This document shows positions 1-7,680 of a stretch of 64,000 nucleotides of DNA, one piece after another. The notes beneath the pieces are model-generated. The model was not told the origin of the DNA. It saw nothing but the letters and a program-made list of their open reading frames with translations, and searched no databases. Numbering within the stretch: position 1 is the first letter of the stretch; each line of letters opens with the position of its first letter. Source of the stretch: Lachnospiraceae bacterium (lineage in GTDB: Bacteria > Bacillota > Clostridia > Lachnospirales > Lachnospiraceae). A program made the position numbers and the translations under genes. The DNA lies in contig JAFRIW010000013.1 in the NCBI GenBank assembly GCA_017432565.1, forward strand, positions 62,001-126,000. Direction: 5' to 3'.

Positions 1-30
1 GGCGGCGCGGCGGCGACGAGAACGTTTCAT
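1..30 (-). CDS. 5' end of an unidentified gene (window-truncated)
   Basis: Only the first ten codons are inside the window; they read MKRSRRRRAA. The start is supported by a strong AAGGAG ribosome binding site nine bases upstream of the ATG and by a promoter at 81-109. The very basic, Arg-rich start could be a cytoplasmic n-region before a membrane segment, or the start of a nucleic-acid-binding protein. The product cannot be identified from ten residues. Confidence 0.6.
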   Translation of the reverse strand, partial: MKRSRRRRAA

Positions 31-80
31 AAAATCTTGCTCCTTCCGTTCATGGGAGTTCTTTAACTGTTCAAACAATC

Positions 81-109
81 AGTATATCATATGCCGGGCT
101 GTCGGGCAA
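81..109 (-). promoter_or_regulatory. Promoter of the truncated leftward gene
   Basis: Reading leftward there is a TTGCCC -35 box, a 17-base spacer and a TATACT -10 box preceded by TG (extended -10). Initiation would be near 74, giving a leader of about 45 bases before the ATG at 30. Both boxes and the spacing are seen directly; activity is inferred. Confidence 0.65.
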
Positions 110-120
110 AAACAGCAAAA

Positions 121-226
121 GACGGCGCCGGGCTTAAGGAGGCTGCGCAGTGGGGGAACCTTTTGTGGTCAGTTCGTGATTGCGCGCGGCGCTTCGCCGC
201 ATGCGTGCCTTAAGTCCGGCGCTGTC
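121..226 (+). other. Long imperfect inverted repeat, candidate structured RNA or terminator
   Basis: Arms at 121-139 and 208-226 pair over 19 contiguous positions. The only two non-Watson-Crick pairs are G-U when read as rightward RNA; they become A-C mismatches on the other strand. The 68-base interior contains a second perfect hairpin (GCGGCG/CGCCGC, 186-200). A T-rich TGTTTT follows on the right. On the left an A-rich stretch (108-120) would be a U-tract for leftward RNA. It does not match tRNA, SRP RNA, tmRNA or RNase P signatures that I can recognise. It may be a small RNA, or a large terminator for transcripts from 705-733. Confidence 0.4.
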
Positions 227-704
227 TGTTTTAAGATTTCCGGGGGTTTGTGTGCTAAATTGGATTTAGGCGCGGCCCGATCGACTTAACCGGGCCGGAT
301 GACTTGACGGCCACAGACCGAGGAGAGCTGATCACCCCGGTGCCCTCTTTCATCCCGATCCTTGCCCGCACGGCGGGAGAGTATCTCTTCTGCAATGTGC
401 TGCAGAATATCAACTTCTCATTTTCCCTTCTTAACCAGAAATGGATTTATCGTTTCGTCACTGAACGGAGCTGCCTGACTACTTTTCAGAATCGATATCC
501 TTGAAGGCTGTTTTCGGAAAGCGGAGTATCGATTGAATCCTGATGAAAATAAAACGGGAAATTCCGAACATGATGCCTGGTTATCGCATTGATCCGGAAG
601 ACTGTTGTGCTGCTTCCTGCAATGCCGGTTATATAAAAACGGGATCTGTAAACTGCCGATCTCCCTCCTTTCCCGATACCGTGGATTTCCCGGCCGTGAA
701 ACCA

Positions 705-733
705 ATTATAGCGGCGGGAATTCGCTGTTTCAA
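705..733 (-). promoter_or_regulatory. Consensus-like promoter with no obvious gene downstream
   Basis: Reading leftward: TTGAAA, exactly 17 bases, TATAAT. Initiation would fall near 698. In the following ~590 bases leftward no frame has a convincing start. The only AAAGGAGGG-type site is not followed by a start codon at a usable distance. It is one of the two strongest promoters in the window, which makes a non-coding transcript plausible. Confidence 0.55.
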
Positions 734-970
734 TGTGTTTTTATCTATTTAATTCATTTTCTCCATTACTTATATCCAAGGTGTCCGGCTTTTGGATAAA
801 CCGACTGAGCTCTTCGTGATCTTGTACAAAAAAATCCGTCCCGAACTGTGCATTCTGCGAAAACTAAAATTTTCTAAAACTTTTCGAAACAATCCCGAAA
901 ATCTATTGACGAAGGCCTCACAGACTGCAAAAATACAGTTAGAAACAAATAAATTAAGGAGGAAAACGGC

Positions 971-1762
971 ATGAAAATAGAGCGTCTGAGTGAAAACCAG
1001 ATTCGCTGCATTCTGACCGGCGAGGACCTTGCGGCCCGCCAGCTCAAGCTCAGCGAACTTGCATACGGCACCGAGAAGGCCAAGCGTCTGTTCCGCGATA
1101 TGATGCAGCAGGCCTCGACCCTGTATGGTTTTGATGCCGAGAACTTTCCTCTTATGATTGAAGCGGTTCCGCTCAGCTCGGACAGCATCGCGCTGATCGT
1201 GACCAAGGTCGAGAATCCCGAAGAGCTGGATACCCGCTTTTCCAGCTTTGCCCCTTCCGTTCAGAAGAGCGCTTATCCGGAATCCGGAGAGAGTTCGCCC
1301 TTCGAGCAGCTCCTGAACAGTCTGCGGGATACCTTCGCGGACTCGCTGCAGCTGGCTGCGGCGAAGCATCTGGAAGCGGAGCAGGAGGGAAAGAACCAGG
1401 CCCCTGCGGGAGAAGGGAATGCCCGCAGCAGCTACGCGGAGCGGATGCATACCTATGCGATGACGCACCGTCTTTATGTCTTTGACCGCTTCAGTGATCT
1501 GCTCAGTGCCGCGGCGCGCATCGGCGGGCGCTTTTCCGGGCAGAGCAGTCTCTTCAGGGATCCGGAAAAGGATCTCTACTACCTGCTGCTTGTCACATCC
1601 TCCCGCGAGGAGACAATGGCAATGCAGTCCGTTCTTGCCGCACTCTCCGAGTACGGCACGCCGTCCATGTTTTCCTACGGCCGGGAGCAGTCTCTTACGG
1701 AGCACTATCCTGTCGTCATCGCGGAAAACGCTCTGAATGTCCTCTCCGGAATCTCCTCCTGA
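971..1762 (+). CDS. mecA: MecA-type ClpC adaptor protein
   Basis: 263 residues with the typical MecA N-terminal domain: the first ~85 residues contain the ENQIRC, LSELAYGT and FRDMMQQA blocks and end in the DPEELDTRF-like motif. A charged, poorly conserved linker follows (about 95-145), then the C-terminal domain (about 150-255) that in the family binds ClpC. MecA recruits substrates to the ClpCP protease and controls competence, sporulation or capsule regulators depending on species; the substrates here are unknown. The ATG is set by a TAAGGAGG site eight bases upstream. It is a single gene, separated from the PFOR gene by 170 bases. Confidence 0.88.
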   Translation: MKIERLSENQIRCILTGEDLAARQLKLSELAYGTEKAKRLFRDMMQQASTLYGFDAENFPLMIEAVPLSSDSIALIVTKVENPEELDTRFSSFAPSVQKSAYPESGESSPFEQLLNSLRDTFADSLQLAAAKHLEAEQEGKNQAPAGEGNARSSYAERMHTYAMTHRLYVFDRFSDLLSAAARIGGRFSGQSSLFRDPEKDLYYLLLVTSSREETMAMQSVLAALSEYGTPSMFSYGREQSLTEHYPVVIAENALNVLSGISS

Positions 1763-1837
1763 GCCTGCGGCTGTCTGCGCGGGAAACCCTTGATTTTGTT
1801 GTGTTTTTCTGACCATACAATCCGCATTTTCCGTTGC

Positions 1838-1865
1838 TTTTTGACCTCCTGAATGCTACTATATT
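1838..1865 (+). promoter_or_regulatory. Probable promoter of the PFOR gene
   Basis: A TATATT -10 candidate lies at 1860-1865, in a T-rich stretch about 55 bases before the ribosome binding site. The -35 assignment is ambiguous: a good TTGACC at 1841 is only 13 bases away, while TTTTTG at 1838 gives a 16-base spacer. A strong promoter is expected for this abundant enzyme. Confidence 0.3.
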
Positions 1866-1932
1866 TTTATGATTGTCTAGCTATGGGCAAATGGTAGGTC
1901 TGTAGCATCAAATATTCACAGGAGGAATGAAA

Positions 1933-4900
1933 ATGGCTAGAAAAATGTTAACCATGGATGGTAACGAAGCGGCCGCGCACGTAGCATATGCGTATACCGA
2001 AGTCGCTACCATCTACCCCATCACCCCTTCGTCAGTCATGCCCGAGCATGTTGATGAATGGGCCACAGCCGGAAGAAAGAACATCTTCGGACAGACCGTA
2101 CAGGTAACCGAGATGCAGTCGGAAGCCGGTGCAGCAGGTGCGTTCCACGGTTCTCTGACCGCCGGTGCGATGACTTCCACTTTCACCGCATCCCAGGGAC
2201 TTCTGCTGATGATCCCGAACATCTATAAGGTTGCCGGCGAGCGTCTCCCGGGTGTCCTCAACGTGTCCGCACGCTGCGTCGCTTCCCACGCTCTGAACAT
2301 TTTCGGCGATCACTCAGATGTTTACGCCTGCCGTCAGGCCGGTGCAGCCATGCTGTGCGGCTCCAGTGTGCAGGAAGTTATGGATCTGACACCCGTTGCT
2401 TACTGCGCAGCAGTCGACGGAAAACTTCCTTTCATCAACTTCTTCGATGGTTTCCGTACTTCTCACGAAATTCAGAAGATTGAAGTCTGGGATTATGAAG
2501 ATCTGAAGGACATGATGGATCTGTCTAAGGTTGACGCTTTCCGCGCCGGAGCAAACAATCCGAATCATCCTCGTCAGATGGGCTCCGCTCAGAACCCTGA
2601 TATCTTCTTCCAGACCAGAGAGTCCTGCAACCCGGCTTACGACGAGATGCCCGCGATTGTCCAGAAGTACATGGACAAGGTCAATGAGAAGATCGGCACC
2701 AACTACAAGCTCTTCAACTACCATGGAGCTCCGGATGCAGATCAGGTCATCATCGCAATGGGCTCCGTCAACGAGACCATTGAAGAGACAGTCGATTACC
2801 TGAACGGACTTGGCCGCAAGGTCGGTCTGATTAAGGTCCGCCTGTATCGTCCTTTCTCCGCAAAGGCACTGATTGAGGCGATTCCCGCAACGGTTAAGAA
2901 GATCTCTGTTCTCGACCGCACCAAGGAGCCCGGCTCCGTCGGCGAGCCTCTGGCACTCGATGTTATCGCAGCCCTCAAGGGAACACAGTTTGAAACCGTT
3001 CCGGTCTTCTCCGGCCGCTACGGACTTGGTTCCAAGGACACGACACCTGCTCAGATCATCGCTGTCTATGACAACGAAGAGAAGAAGCAGTTCACCATCG
3101 GCATCATCGATGATGTGACCAATCTCTCCCTTCCTACCGGCGAAGAGATCGTCACAACACCCGAAGGCACGATCTGCTGCAAGTTCTGGGGTCTGGGTGC
3201 AGACGGTACTGTCGGCGCGAACAAGAACTCCATCAAGATCATCGGCGACAACACCGACATGTATGCGCAGGCATATTTTGACTATGATTCCAAGAAGTCC
3301 GGCGGTGTGACCATGTCTCACCTCCGCTTCGGCAAGAAGCCGATCAAGTCCACCTACCTGATTCATCAGGCGAACTTCGTCGCATGCCACAACCCGGCTT
3401 ATATGCGCAAGTTCAACATGGTGCAGGAGCTGGTCGACGGCGGCACCTTCCTGCTGAACTGCTCCTGGACACCGGAAGAGCTCGAGCAGCACGTTCCGGG
3501 ACAGGTCAAGAAGTTCATGTATGACCACAAGATCAAGTTCTACACCATCGACGGTGTCAAGATCGGTATCGAGACCGGCATGGGCCCGACCAGAATCAAC
3601 ACGATTCTGCAGTCCGCATTCTTCACTCTGGCCAAGATCATTCCGGAAGAGGATGCCATCGGCTTCATGAAGGAAGCTGCTCAGAAGACATACGGCCGCA
3701 AGGGTCAGGATGTCGTTGAGAAGAACTGGGCCGCAATCGACGCAGGCGCGAAGAACATCGTTGAGATTCAGATCCCTGAGTCCTGGGGCAGCGCAGCCGA
3801 CGAAGGTCTTGAAGTCGGACATGCGGATCACGGCCGCAAGGATGTCGTTGATTTCGTCAACAACATTCAGTCCAAGGTCAACTCTCAGCAGGGCAACACC
3901 CTGAAGGTTTCCGAAGTCGCTGTTTACTCCGACGGCTCCACACCTTCCGGTGCGGCTGCTTATGAGAAGCGCGGTATCGCAGTCAGCGTTCCGGTATGGA
4001 ATTCCGCAAACTGCATCCAGTGCACATTCTGCTCTTATGTATGTCCTCACGCTGCAATCCGTCCGGTCGCTATGACCGAGGCAGAAGCTGCGGCAGCTCC
4101 GGAAGGAACCGTTACGATTCCGCTGATGGGCATGGAAGGCTATGTTTTCGCAATCAGTGTTTCCTCCATGGACTGCACGGGCTGCGGAAGCTGCGCAAAT
4201 GTCTGCCCTGGCATGAAGGGCGAGAAGGCACTGAACATGGTTCGTCTGGACGAGGCTCTTCCTCAGCCGAACGAGCAGGCGTTCTTCGATTATGCCGTAA
4301 CACTCGATCCGAAGCAGGAAGTGATCGACAAGTTCAAGGAAACCACAGTCAAGGGCTCCCAGTTCAAGCAGCCGCTGCTTGAGTTCTCGGGCGCATGCGC
4401 AGGCTGCGGCGAGACTCCTTATGCGAAGCTCGTCACACAGCTCTTCGGCGATCATATGTACATCGCGAACGCAACCGGATGCTCCTCCATCTGGGGCAAC
4501 TCCTCCCCGTCCACGCCTTACACCGTCAACAAGGAAGGCAAGGGCCCGGCATGGAGCAACTCCCTGTTCGAGGACAACGCAGAGTTCGGTTATGGTATGC
4601 TGCTTGCTCAGAACGCAATCCGCGACGGCCTGAAGGCCAAGGTTGAGGCAATTGCCCAGGATGCGGATGCTGAGCTGAAGGAAGCTGCTCAGGTATGGCT
4701 TGACACCTTTGCTGTCGGCGCAACCAACGGCGCAGCTACCGACGCACTGGTCGCTGCTCTTGAGAAGAACGGTTCCGCAGCTGCTCAGGATATCCTGAAG
4801 GAGAAAGACTATCTCGCGAAGAAGTCCCAGTGGGTATTCGGCGGTGACGGATGGGCATTCGATATCGGCTACGGCGGTGTTGACCACATCCTGGCCAGCG

Positions 4901-5481
4901 GCAAGGACATCAACGTCTTCGTCTTCAATACTGAGGTTTATTCGAACACCGGCGGTCAGTCCTCCAAGGCTACTCCTGAAGGCGCTGTCGCTCAGTTCGC
5001 AGCAGCAGGTAAGGAAACCATCCAGAAGGATCTCGCGGCAATGGCAATGAGCTACGGCTATGTCTATGTTGCTCAGATCTCCATGGGTGCAGACCGCAAC
5101 CAGACCATCAAGGCGATCACCGAGGCTGAGGCTTATCCGGGACCGTCCCTGATCATCGCTTACGCTCCTTGTATCAACCATGGTATCCGCAAGGGTATGT
5201 CCAAGGTTCAGGATGAGGAGAAGCTGGCAGTTACCACCGGTTACTGGAACATGTTCCGGTTCAATCCGGCCGGCGGCGACAAGAAGTTCACGCTGGATTC
5301 CAAGGCTGCAACCGCTCCGTACGATGACTTCCTGGCAGGAGAAGTTCGTTATACTTCCCTGAAGCAGAAGAATCCGGAAAGAGCTGCAAGACTGTTCGGC
5401 GAAGCCGCTCAGCACGCTAAGGATCATTTCGCTTATCTCGAAAAGCTGAATCTTCTTTACAACACTCCTTCCGAGGGCTAA
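1933..5481 (+). CDS. nifJ: Pyruvate:ferredoxin (flavodoxin) oxidoreductase
   Basis: 1182-residue single-chain PFOR, the normal length for the family. It oxidatively decarboxylates pyruvate to acetyl-CoA and CO2 and passes electrons to ferredoxin. The N-terminal pyruvate-binding domain shows YPITPSSVMPE near residue 28. A two-cluster ferredoxin domain has CxxCxxCxxxCP near 694 and CTGCGSCANVCP near 746. The proximal-cluster CAGCGE motif is near 821, and the thiamine-diphosphate GDGWAFDIGYGG motif near 970. An ATG six bases further upstream sits one base from the AGGAGG site, so I start at the second ATG, which has a 7-base spacing. A ferredoxin follows 136 bases later, a likely electron acceptor. 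Confidence 0.97.
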   Translation: MARKMLTMDGNEAAAHVAYAYTEVATIYPITPSSVMPEHVDEWATAGRKNIFGQTVQVTEMQSEAGAAGAFHGSLTAGAMTSTFTASQGLLLMIPNIYKVAGERLPGVLNVSARCVASHALNIFGDHSDVYACRQAGAAMLCGSSVQEVMDLTPVAYCAAVDGKLPFINFFDGFRTSHEIQKIEVWDYEDLKDMMDLSKVDAFRAGANNPNHPRQMGSAQNPDIFFQTRESCNPAYDEMPAIVQKYMDKVNEKIGTNYKLFNYHGAPDADQVIIAMGSVNETIEETVDYLNGLGRKVGLIKVRLYRPFSAKALIEAIPATVKKISVLDRTKEPGSVGEPLALDVIAALKGTQFETVPVFSGRYGLGSKDTTPAQIIAVYDNEEKKQFTIGIIDDVTNLSLPTGEEIVTTPEGTICCKFWGLGADGTVGANKNSIKIIGDNTDMYAQAYFDYDSKKSGGVTMSHLRFGKKPIKSTYLIHQANFVACHNPAYMRKFNMVQELVDGGTFLLNCSWTPEELEQHVPGQVKKFMYDHKIKFYTIDGVKIGIETGMGPTRINTILQSAFFTLAKIIPEEDAIGFMKEAAQKTYGRKGQDVVEKNWAAIDAGAKNIVEIQIPESWGSAADEGLEVGHADHGRKDVVDFVNNIQSKVNSQQGNTLKVSEVAVYSDGSTPSGAAAYEKRGIAVSVPVWNSANCIQCTFCSYVCPHAAIRPVAMTEAEAAAAPEGTVTIPLMGMEGYVFAISVSSMDCTGCGSCANVCPGMKGEKALNMVRLDEALPQPNEQAFFDYAVTLDPKQEVIDKFKETTVKGSQFKQPLLEFSGACAGCGETPYAKLVTQLFGDHMYIANATGCSSIWGNSSPSTPYTVNKEGKGPAWSNSLFEDNAEFGYGMLLAQNAIRDGLKAKVEAIAQDADAELKEAAQVWLDTFAVGATNGAATDALVAALEKNGSAAAQDILKEKDYLAKKSQWVFGGDGWAFDIGYGGVDHILASGKDINVFVFNTEVYSNTGGQSSKATPEGAVAQFAAAGKETIQKDLAAMAMSYGYVYVAQISMGADRNQTIKAITEAEAYPGPSLIIAYAPCINHGIRKGMSKVQDEEKLAVTTGYWNMFRFNPAGGDKKFTLDSKAATAPYDDFLAGEVRYTSLKQKNPERAARLFGEAAQHAKDHFAYLEKLNLLYNTPSEG

Positions 5482-5510
5482 AATCGGAAGCACGGAAACA
5501 TGTTTTCTGC

Positions 5511-5536
5511 GTCCGGGCCGGGAAACCGGTCCGGAC
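5511..5536 (+). other. Strong hairpin between PFOR and ferredoxin genes
   Basis: An 11-bp stem (GTCCGG-G-CCGG paired with CCGG-T-CCGGAC, one G-U pair) is closed by a GAAA tetraloop. No U-run follows, so it looks more like an mRNA 3'-stabiliser, processing site or partial terminator than a full intrinsic terminator. Confidence 0.5.
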
Positions 5537-5617
5537 CTGAAAATAAAATCCGGCGTCGTCCGGTAAACGAAGTCGGATCAAAAGGTAGAACCTATTATTT
5601 GAAAGGAGGATTTCAGT

Positions 5618-5788
5618 ATGGCACGTGTTATTGGTGATGACTGCATCAGCTGTGGATCCTGCGCTGCTCAGTGCCCCGTAAGTGCAATCTCTCAGGGAGA
5701 TGCTCACTTCGAGATCGATGCAGATACCTGCATTGATTGCGGTGCTTGCGAAGCTCAGTGCCCCGTCGGAGCTATCTCCGAGGCATAA
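5618..5788 (+). CDS. 2[4Fe-4S] ferredoxin, 56 aa
   Basis: Small clostridial-type ferredoxin with two cluster motifs: CISCGSCAAQCP (residues 9-20) and CIDCGACEAQCP (38-49). Both have the CxxCxxCxxxCP pattern for low-potential [4Fe-4S] clusters. At 56 residues it is the classic length. The start is fixed by an AAAGGAGG site seven bases upstream. As a soluble electron carrier it probably accepts electrons from the PFOR encoded just upstream and donates to hydrogenase, Rnf or flavodiiron-type partners; none of those partners except FprA (59150-60337) is visible here. A terminator follows immediately. Confidence 0.95.
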   Translation: MARVIGDDCISCGSCAAQCPVSAISQGDAHFEIDADTCIDCGACEAQCPVGAISEA

Positions 5789-5820
5789 TCTGCTGATCAG
5801 AATCAAAATCGAAAAAAAAG

Positions 5821-5848
5821 CACCGGCCTGCCAGACGGCAGACCGGTG
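5821..5848. terminator. Bidirectional intrinsic terminator, ferredoxin/dnaB
   Basis: The stem CACCGG-CTGCC / GGCAG-CCGGTG has a 4-base loop. An A-run lies on the left (5812-5819) and a T-run on the right (5849-5853). It lies between the convergent ferredoxin (+) and dnaB (-) genes and can end both transcripts. Confidence 0.85.
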
Positions 5849-5867
5849 TTTTTCTGTTCTCTTCTAT

Positions 5868-7232
5868 TTATCCTTCTTCGCCCGAGTAGGTTCTGGCGCC
5901 TTCCAGATTGGCAAATCTGGTCAGATCCGGTATCCAGCGCAGCTCCGTGTTTCCGATCGGGCCGTTTCTCTGTTTTGCGACGATGATCTCCGCGATGCCC
6001 TTGCGGTCCGAATCCGGATGATAATAGTCATCGCGATAGATGAACATGACGATATCCGCATCCTGCTCGATCGCGCCGGATTCACGCAGATCCGAGAGCA
6101 TCGGCCGCTTGTCTGTTCTGGATTCCACCGCACGGGAGAGCTGGGACAGTGCAATCACCGGCACTTTCAGTTCTCTGGCCAGAGCCTTCAGGGATCTGGA
6201 AATTTCCGAGACCTCCTGCTGTCTGGAATCATTCCCGCGTGAACTGCTGCCGGACATCAGCTGCAGATAGTCGATCACGACCATATCCAGCCCGAATTCC
6301 ACTTTGTACCGCCGGCACCTGGAGCGCAGCTCCGGAACCGAGATGGCCGGCGTATCGTCGATGATCAGCCGGCTTTTGCCGATAATACCCGCGCTGGTAA
6401 TCAGATCGCCCCACTCCGTGTCGGACAGATCGCCGGTCCGGATCTTCTTGGAATCAATATGGGACTCCATGGCAAAAAGACGATTCACCAGCTGTTCTCT
6501 GGACATTTCCAAAGAGAATATCGCCAGGCTCTTCTCCAGCCTGAGCGTCACATAACTGGCCACATTCAGGACAAAAGCCGTTTTGCCCATGGAGGGACGC
6601 GCTGCCAGCAGAATCAGATCGGAGGGCTGGAAGCCGGCTGTCATCTGATCCAGATCATGGAAGCCCGACGCGATTCCGGTCACATTTCCCTTGACCTTCG
6701 AGACCTCGGAAATGCGATTGATTGCGCGCACGACGATTTCGCTGATCGGCAGGAAATCGGAGGCATTCCGCTTCTGTGACAGGTCAAAAACCTGCTTTTC
6801 CGCTTTCTCCAGCAGCGTCTGGATGGGTTCCTGCTCGGCATAGGCGGAATTGGCCATCTCTTCGCCGGCGCGGACCAGCCGGCGCATCATGGCCTTATCG
6901 GCCACGATCCGCGCATAGGACTCGACATTTGCCGTCGTGGTGACCTGCGCCACCATCGCCTGGAGCACTTCGTTGCTGTAGGTCTCGGGGGGCAGATTCT
7001 TCTCATGCATGCGGTTCTGCAGCGTGACCGGATCCACAGCCATGCCGTCCCGGTTCAGCTCGCAGATCGTCTCAAACATCACGCCGTACTGGCGCGAATA
7101 GAAATCCTCCGCTGTGAGGATTTCCGCCGCAGCCTGAATCGCTTCCTGATCCATCAGCATTGAGCCGATCACTGCGCTCTCCGCCTCCAGATTATGGGGC
7201 ATTATCCGCCTGATCGCTTCTTCTTCCGCCAA
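5868..7232 (-). CDS. dnaB: Replicative DNA helicase DnaB
   Basis: 454 residues, the usual DnaB length. The N-terminal domain (1-100, starting around MPHNLEAE) mediates hexamer and primase contacts. The RecA-like C-terminal domain has the Walker A ARPSMGKT near 211-218, Walker B MVVIDYLQL near 318 and an RSRCRR-type basic segment. No intein is present. Translation appears to start at TTG, seven bases after an AAAGGAG site that lies inside the 3' end of rplI; the next ATG, codon 11, lacks a comparable site and would remove conserved residues. It is the last gene of gdpP-rplI-dnaB. Confidence 0.95.
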   Translation of the reverse strand: MAEEEAIRRIMPHNLEAESAVIGSMLMDQEAIQAAAEILTAEDFYSRQYGVMFETICELNRDGMAVDPVTLQNRMHEKNLPPETYSNEVLQAMVAQVTTTANVESYARIVADKAMMRRLVRAGEEMANSAYAEQEPIQTLLEKAEKQVFDLSQKRNASDFLPISEIVVRAINRISEVSKVKGNVTGIASGFHDLDQMTAGFQPSDLILLAARPSMGKTAFVLNVASYVTLRLEKSLAIFSLEMSREQLVNRLFAMESHIDSKKIRTGDLSDTEWGDLITSAGIIGKSRLIIDDTPAISVPELRSRCRRYKVEFGLDMVVIDYLQLMSGSSSRGNDSRQQEVSEISRSLKALARELKVPVIALSQLSRAVESRTDKRPMLSDLRESGAIEQDADIVMFIYRDDYYHPDSDRKGIAEIIVAKQRNGPIGNTELRWIPDLTRFANLEGARTYSGEEG

Positions 7233-7233
7233 T

Positions 7234-7680
7234 TTACAGCTCCTTTACCAGCACATAGAGACGTCCGGTTACCTGTGCGTGCAGTTTGATCGGCACTTCA
7301 TGCATGCCAAAGGTCTTGATGGGCTCATCCAGCTGGATCTTCTTCTTGTCCAGATCCAGATTGTGCTGCTCCTTGGCAGCCGCGGCAATTTCCTTGCCGG
7401 AGACGGAACCGAAGACAGAGTCGCCCTCGCCTTTTTTCAGACGCACGACAATCTGGACCTGCTCGAGATCCTTCGCCAGCTGCTGCGCGTCCTGAAGCTT
7501 CTGGGCGGCCACCTTCTCTTCGTTGGCTTTCTGCAGCTTCAGGTCATTCTTGTTCTTATTGTTTGCCTCCACACCGAGCTTTTTCGGCAGTACATAATTG
7601 CGGGCGTAGCCGTCGCTCACCTCGACAATCTCGCCTTTCTTACCCAGCGATTTTACATCCTGAAGCAGTATTACCTTCAT
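7234..7680 (-). CDS. rplI: 50S ribosomal protein bL9
   Basis: 148 residues. The N-terminal rRNA-binding domain ([17 protein letters not shown] start, then the [10 protein letters not shown] signature at about 24-34) is followed by a long Lys/Glu/Gln-rich helix (about 40-78) and the C-terminal domain. The ATG overlaps the gdpP stop codon as ATGA, with a GAGGAGGG site upstream, so translation is probably coupled. Order gdpP-rplI-dnaB is the common Firmicutes arrangement. Confidence 0.97.
   Translation of the reverse strand: MKVILLQDVKSLGKKGEIVEVSDGYARNYVLPKKLGVEANNKNKNDLKLQKANEEKVAAQKLQDAQQLAKDLEQVQIVVRLKKGEGDSVFGSVSGKEIAAAAKEQHNLDLDKKKIQLDEPIKTFGMHEVPIKLHAQVTGRLYVLVKEL

Larger units (their letters stand above)
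31..970. other. 0.94-kb region without a convincing gene
   Basis: Short open frames exist here on both strands (for example 304-504 and 543-752 rightward, 418-705 leftward), but none has a good ribosome binding site or a recognisable product. The region instead holds structure. There is a promoter to the left gene (81-109) and a long stem (121-226). Smaller hairpins have arms at 273-279/291-297 and at 490-497/527-534, the latter AATCGATA with its complement. A consensus-like leftward promoter lies at 705-733. The last ~80 bases carry the leader and AAGGAGG site of mecA. A non-coding RNA or a decayed gene are both possible. Confidence 0.5.

Noticed and set aside
418-705. A 95-codon leftward frame directly at the orphan promoter
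   Set aside because: Its start would be a TTG lying in the -10 box itself, and no ribosome binding site is available; I treat the transcript as non-coding for now.
543-752. A 69-codon rightward frame with several Cys
   Set aside because: No ribosome binding site, no family match, and it runs through the antisense promoter; not supported as a gene.
770-1816. A 348-codon leftward frame opposite mecA
   Set aside because: No ribosome binding site or recognisable domain; MecA on the other strand is clear.
2314-5493. A 1059-codon leftward frame opposite the PFOR gene
   Set aside because: Same reason: a mirror of the biased codon use in PFOR, with no start signal or family similarity.
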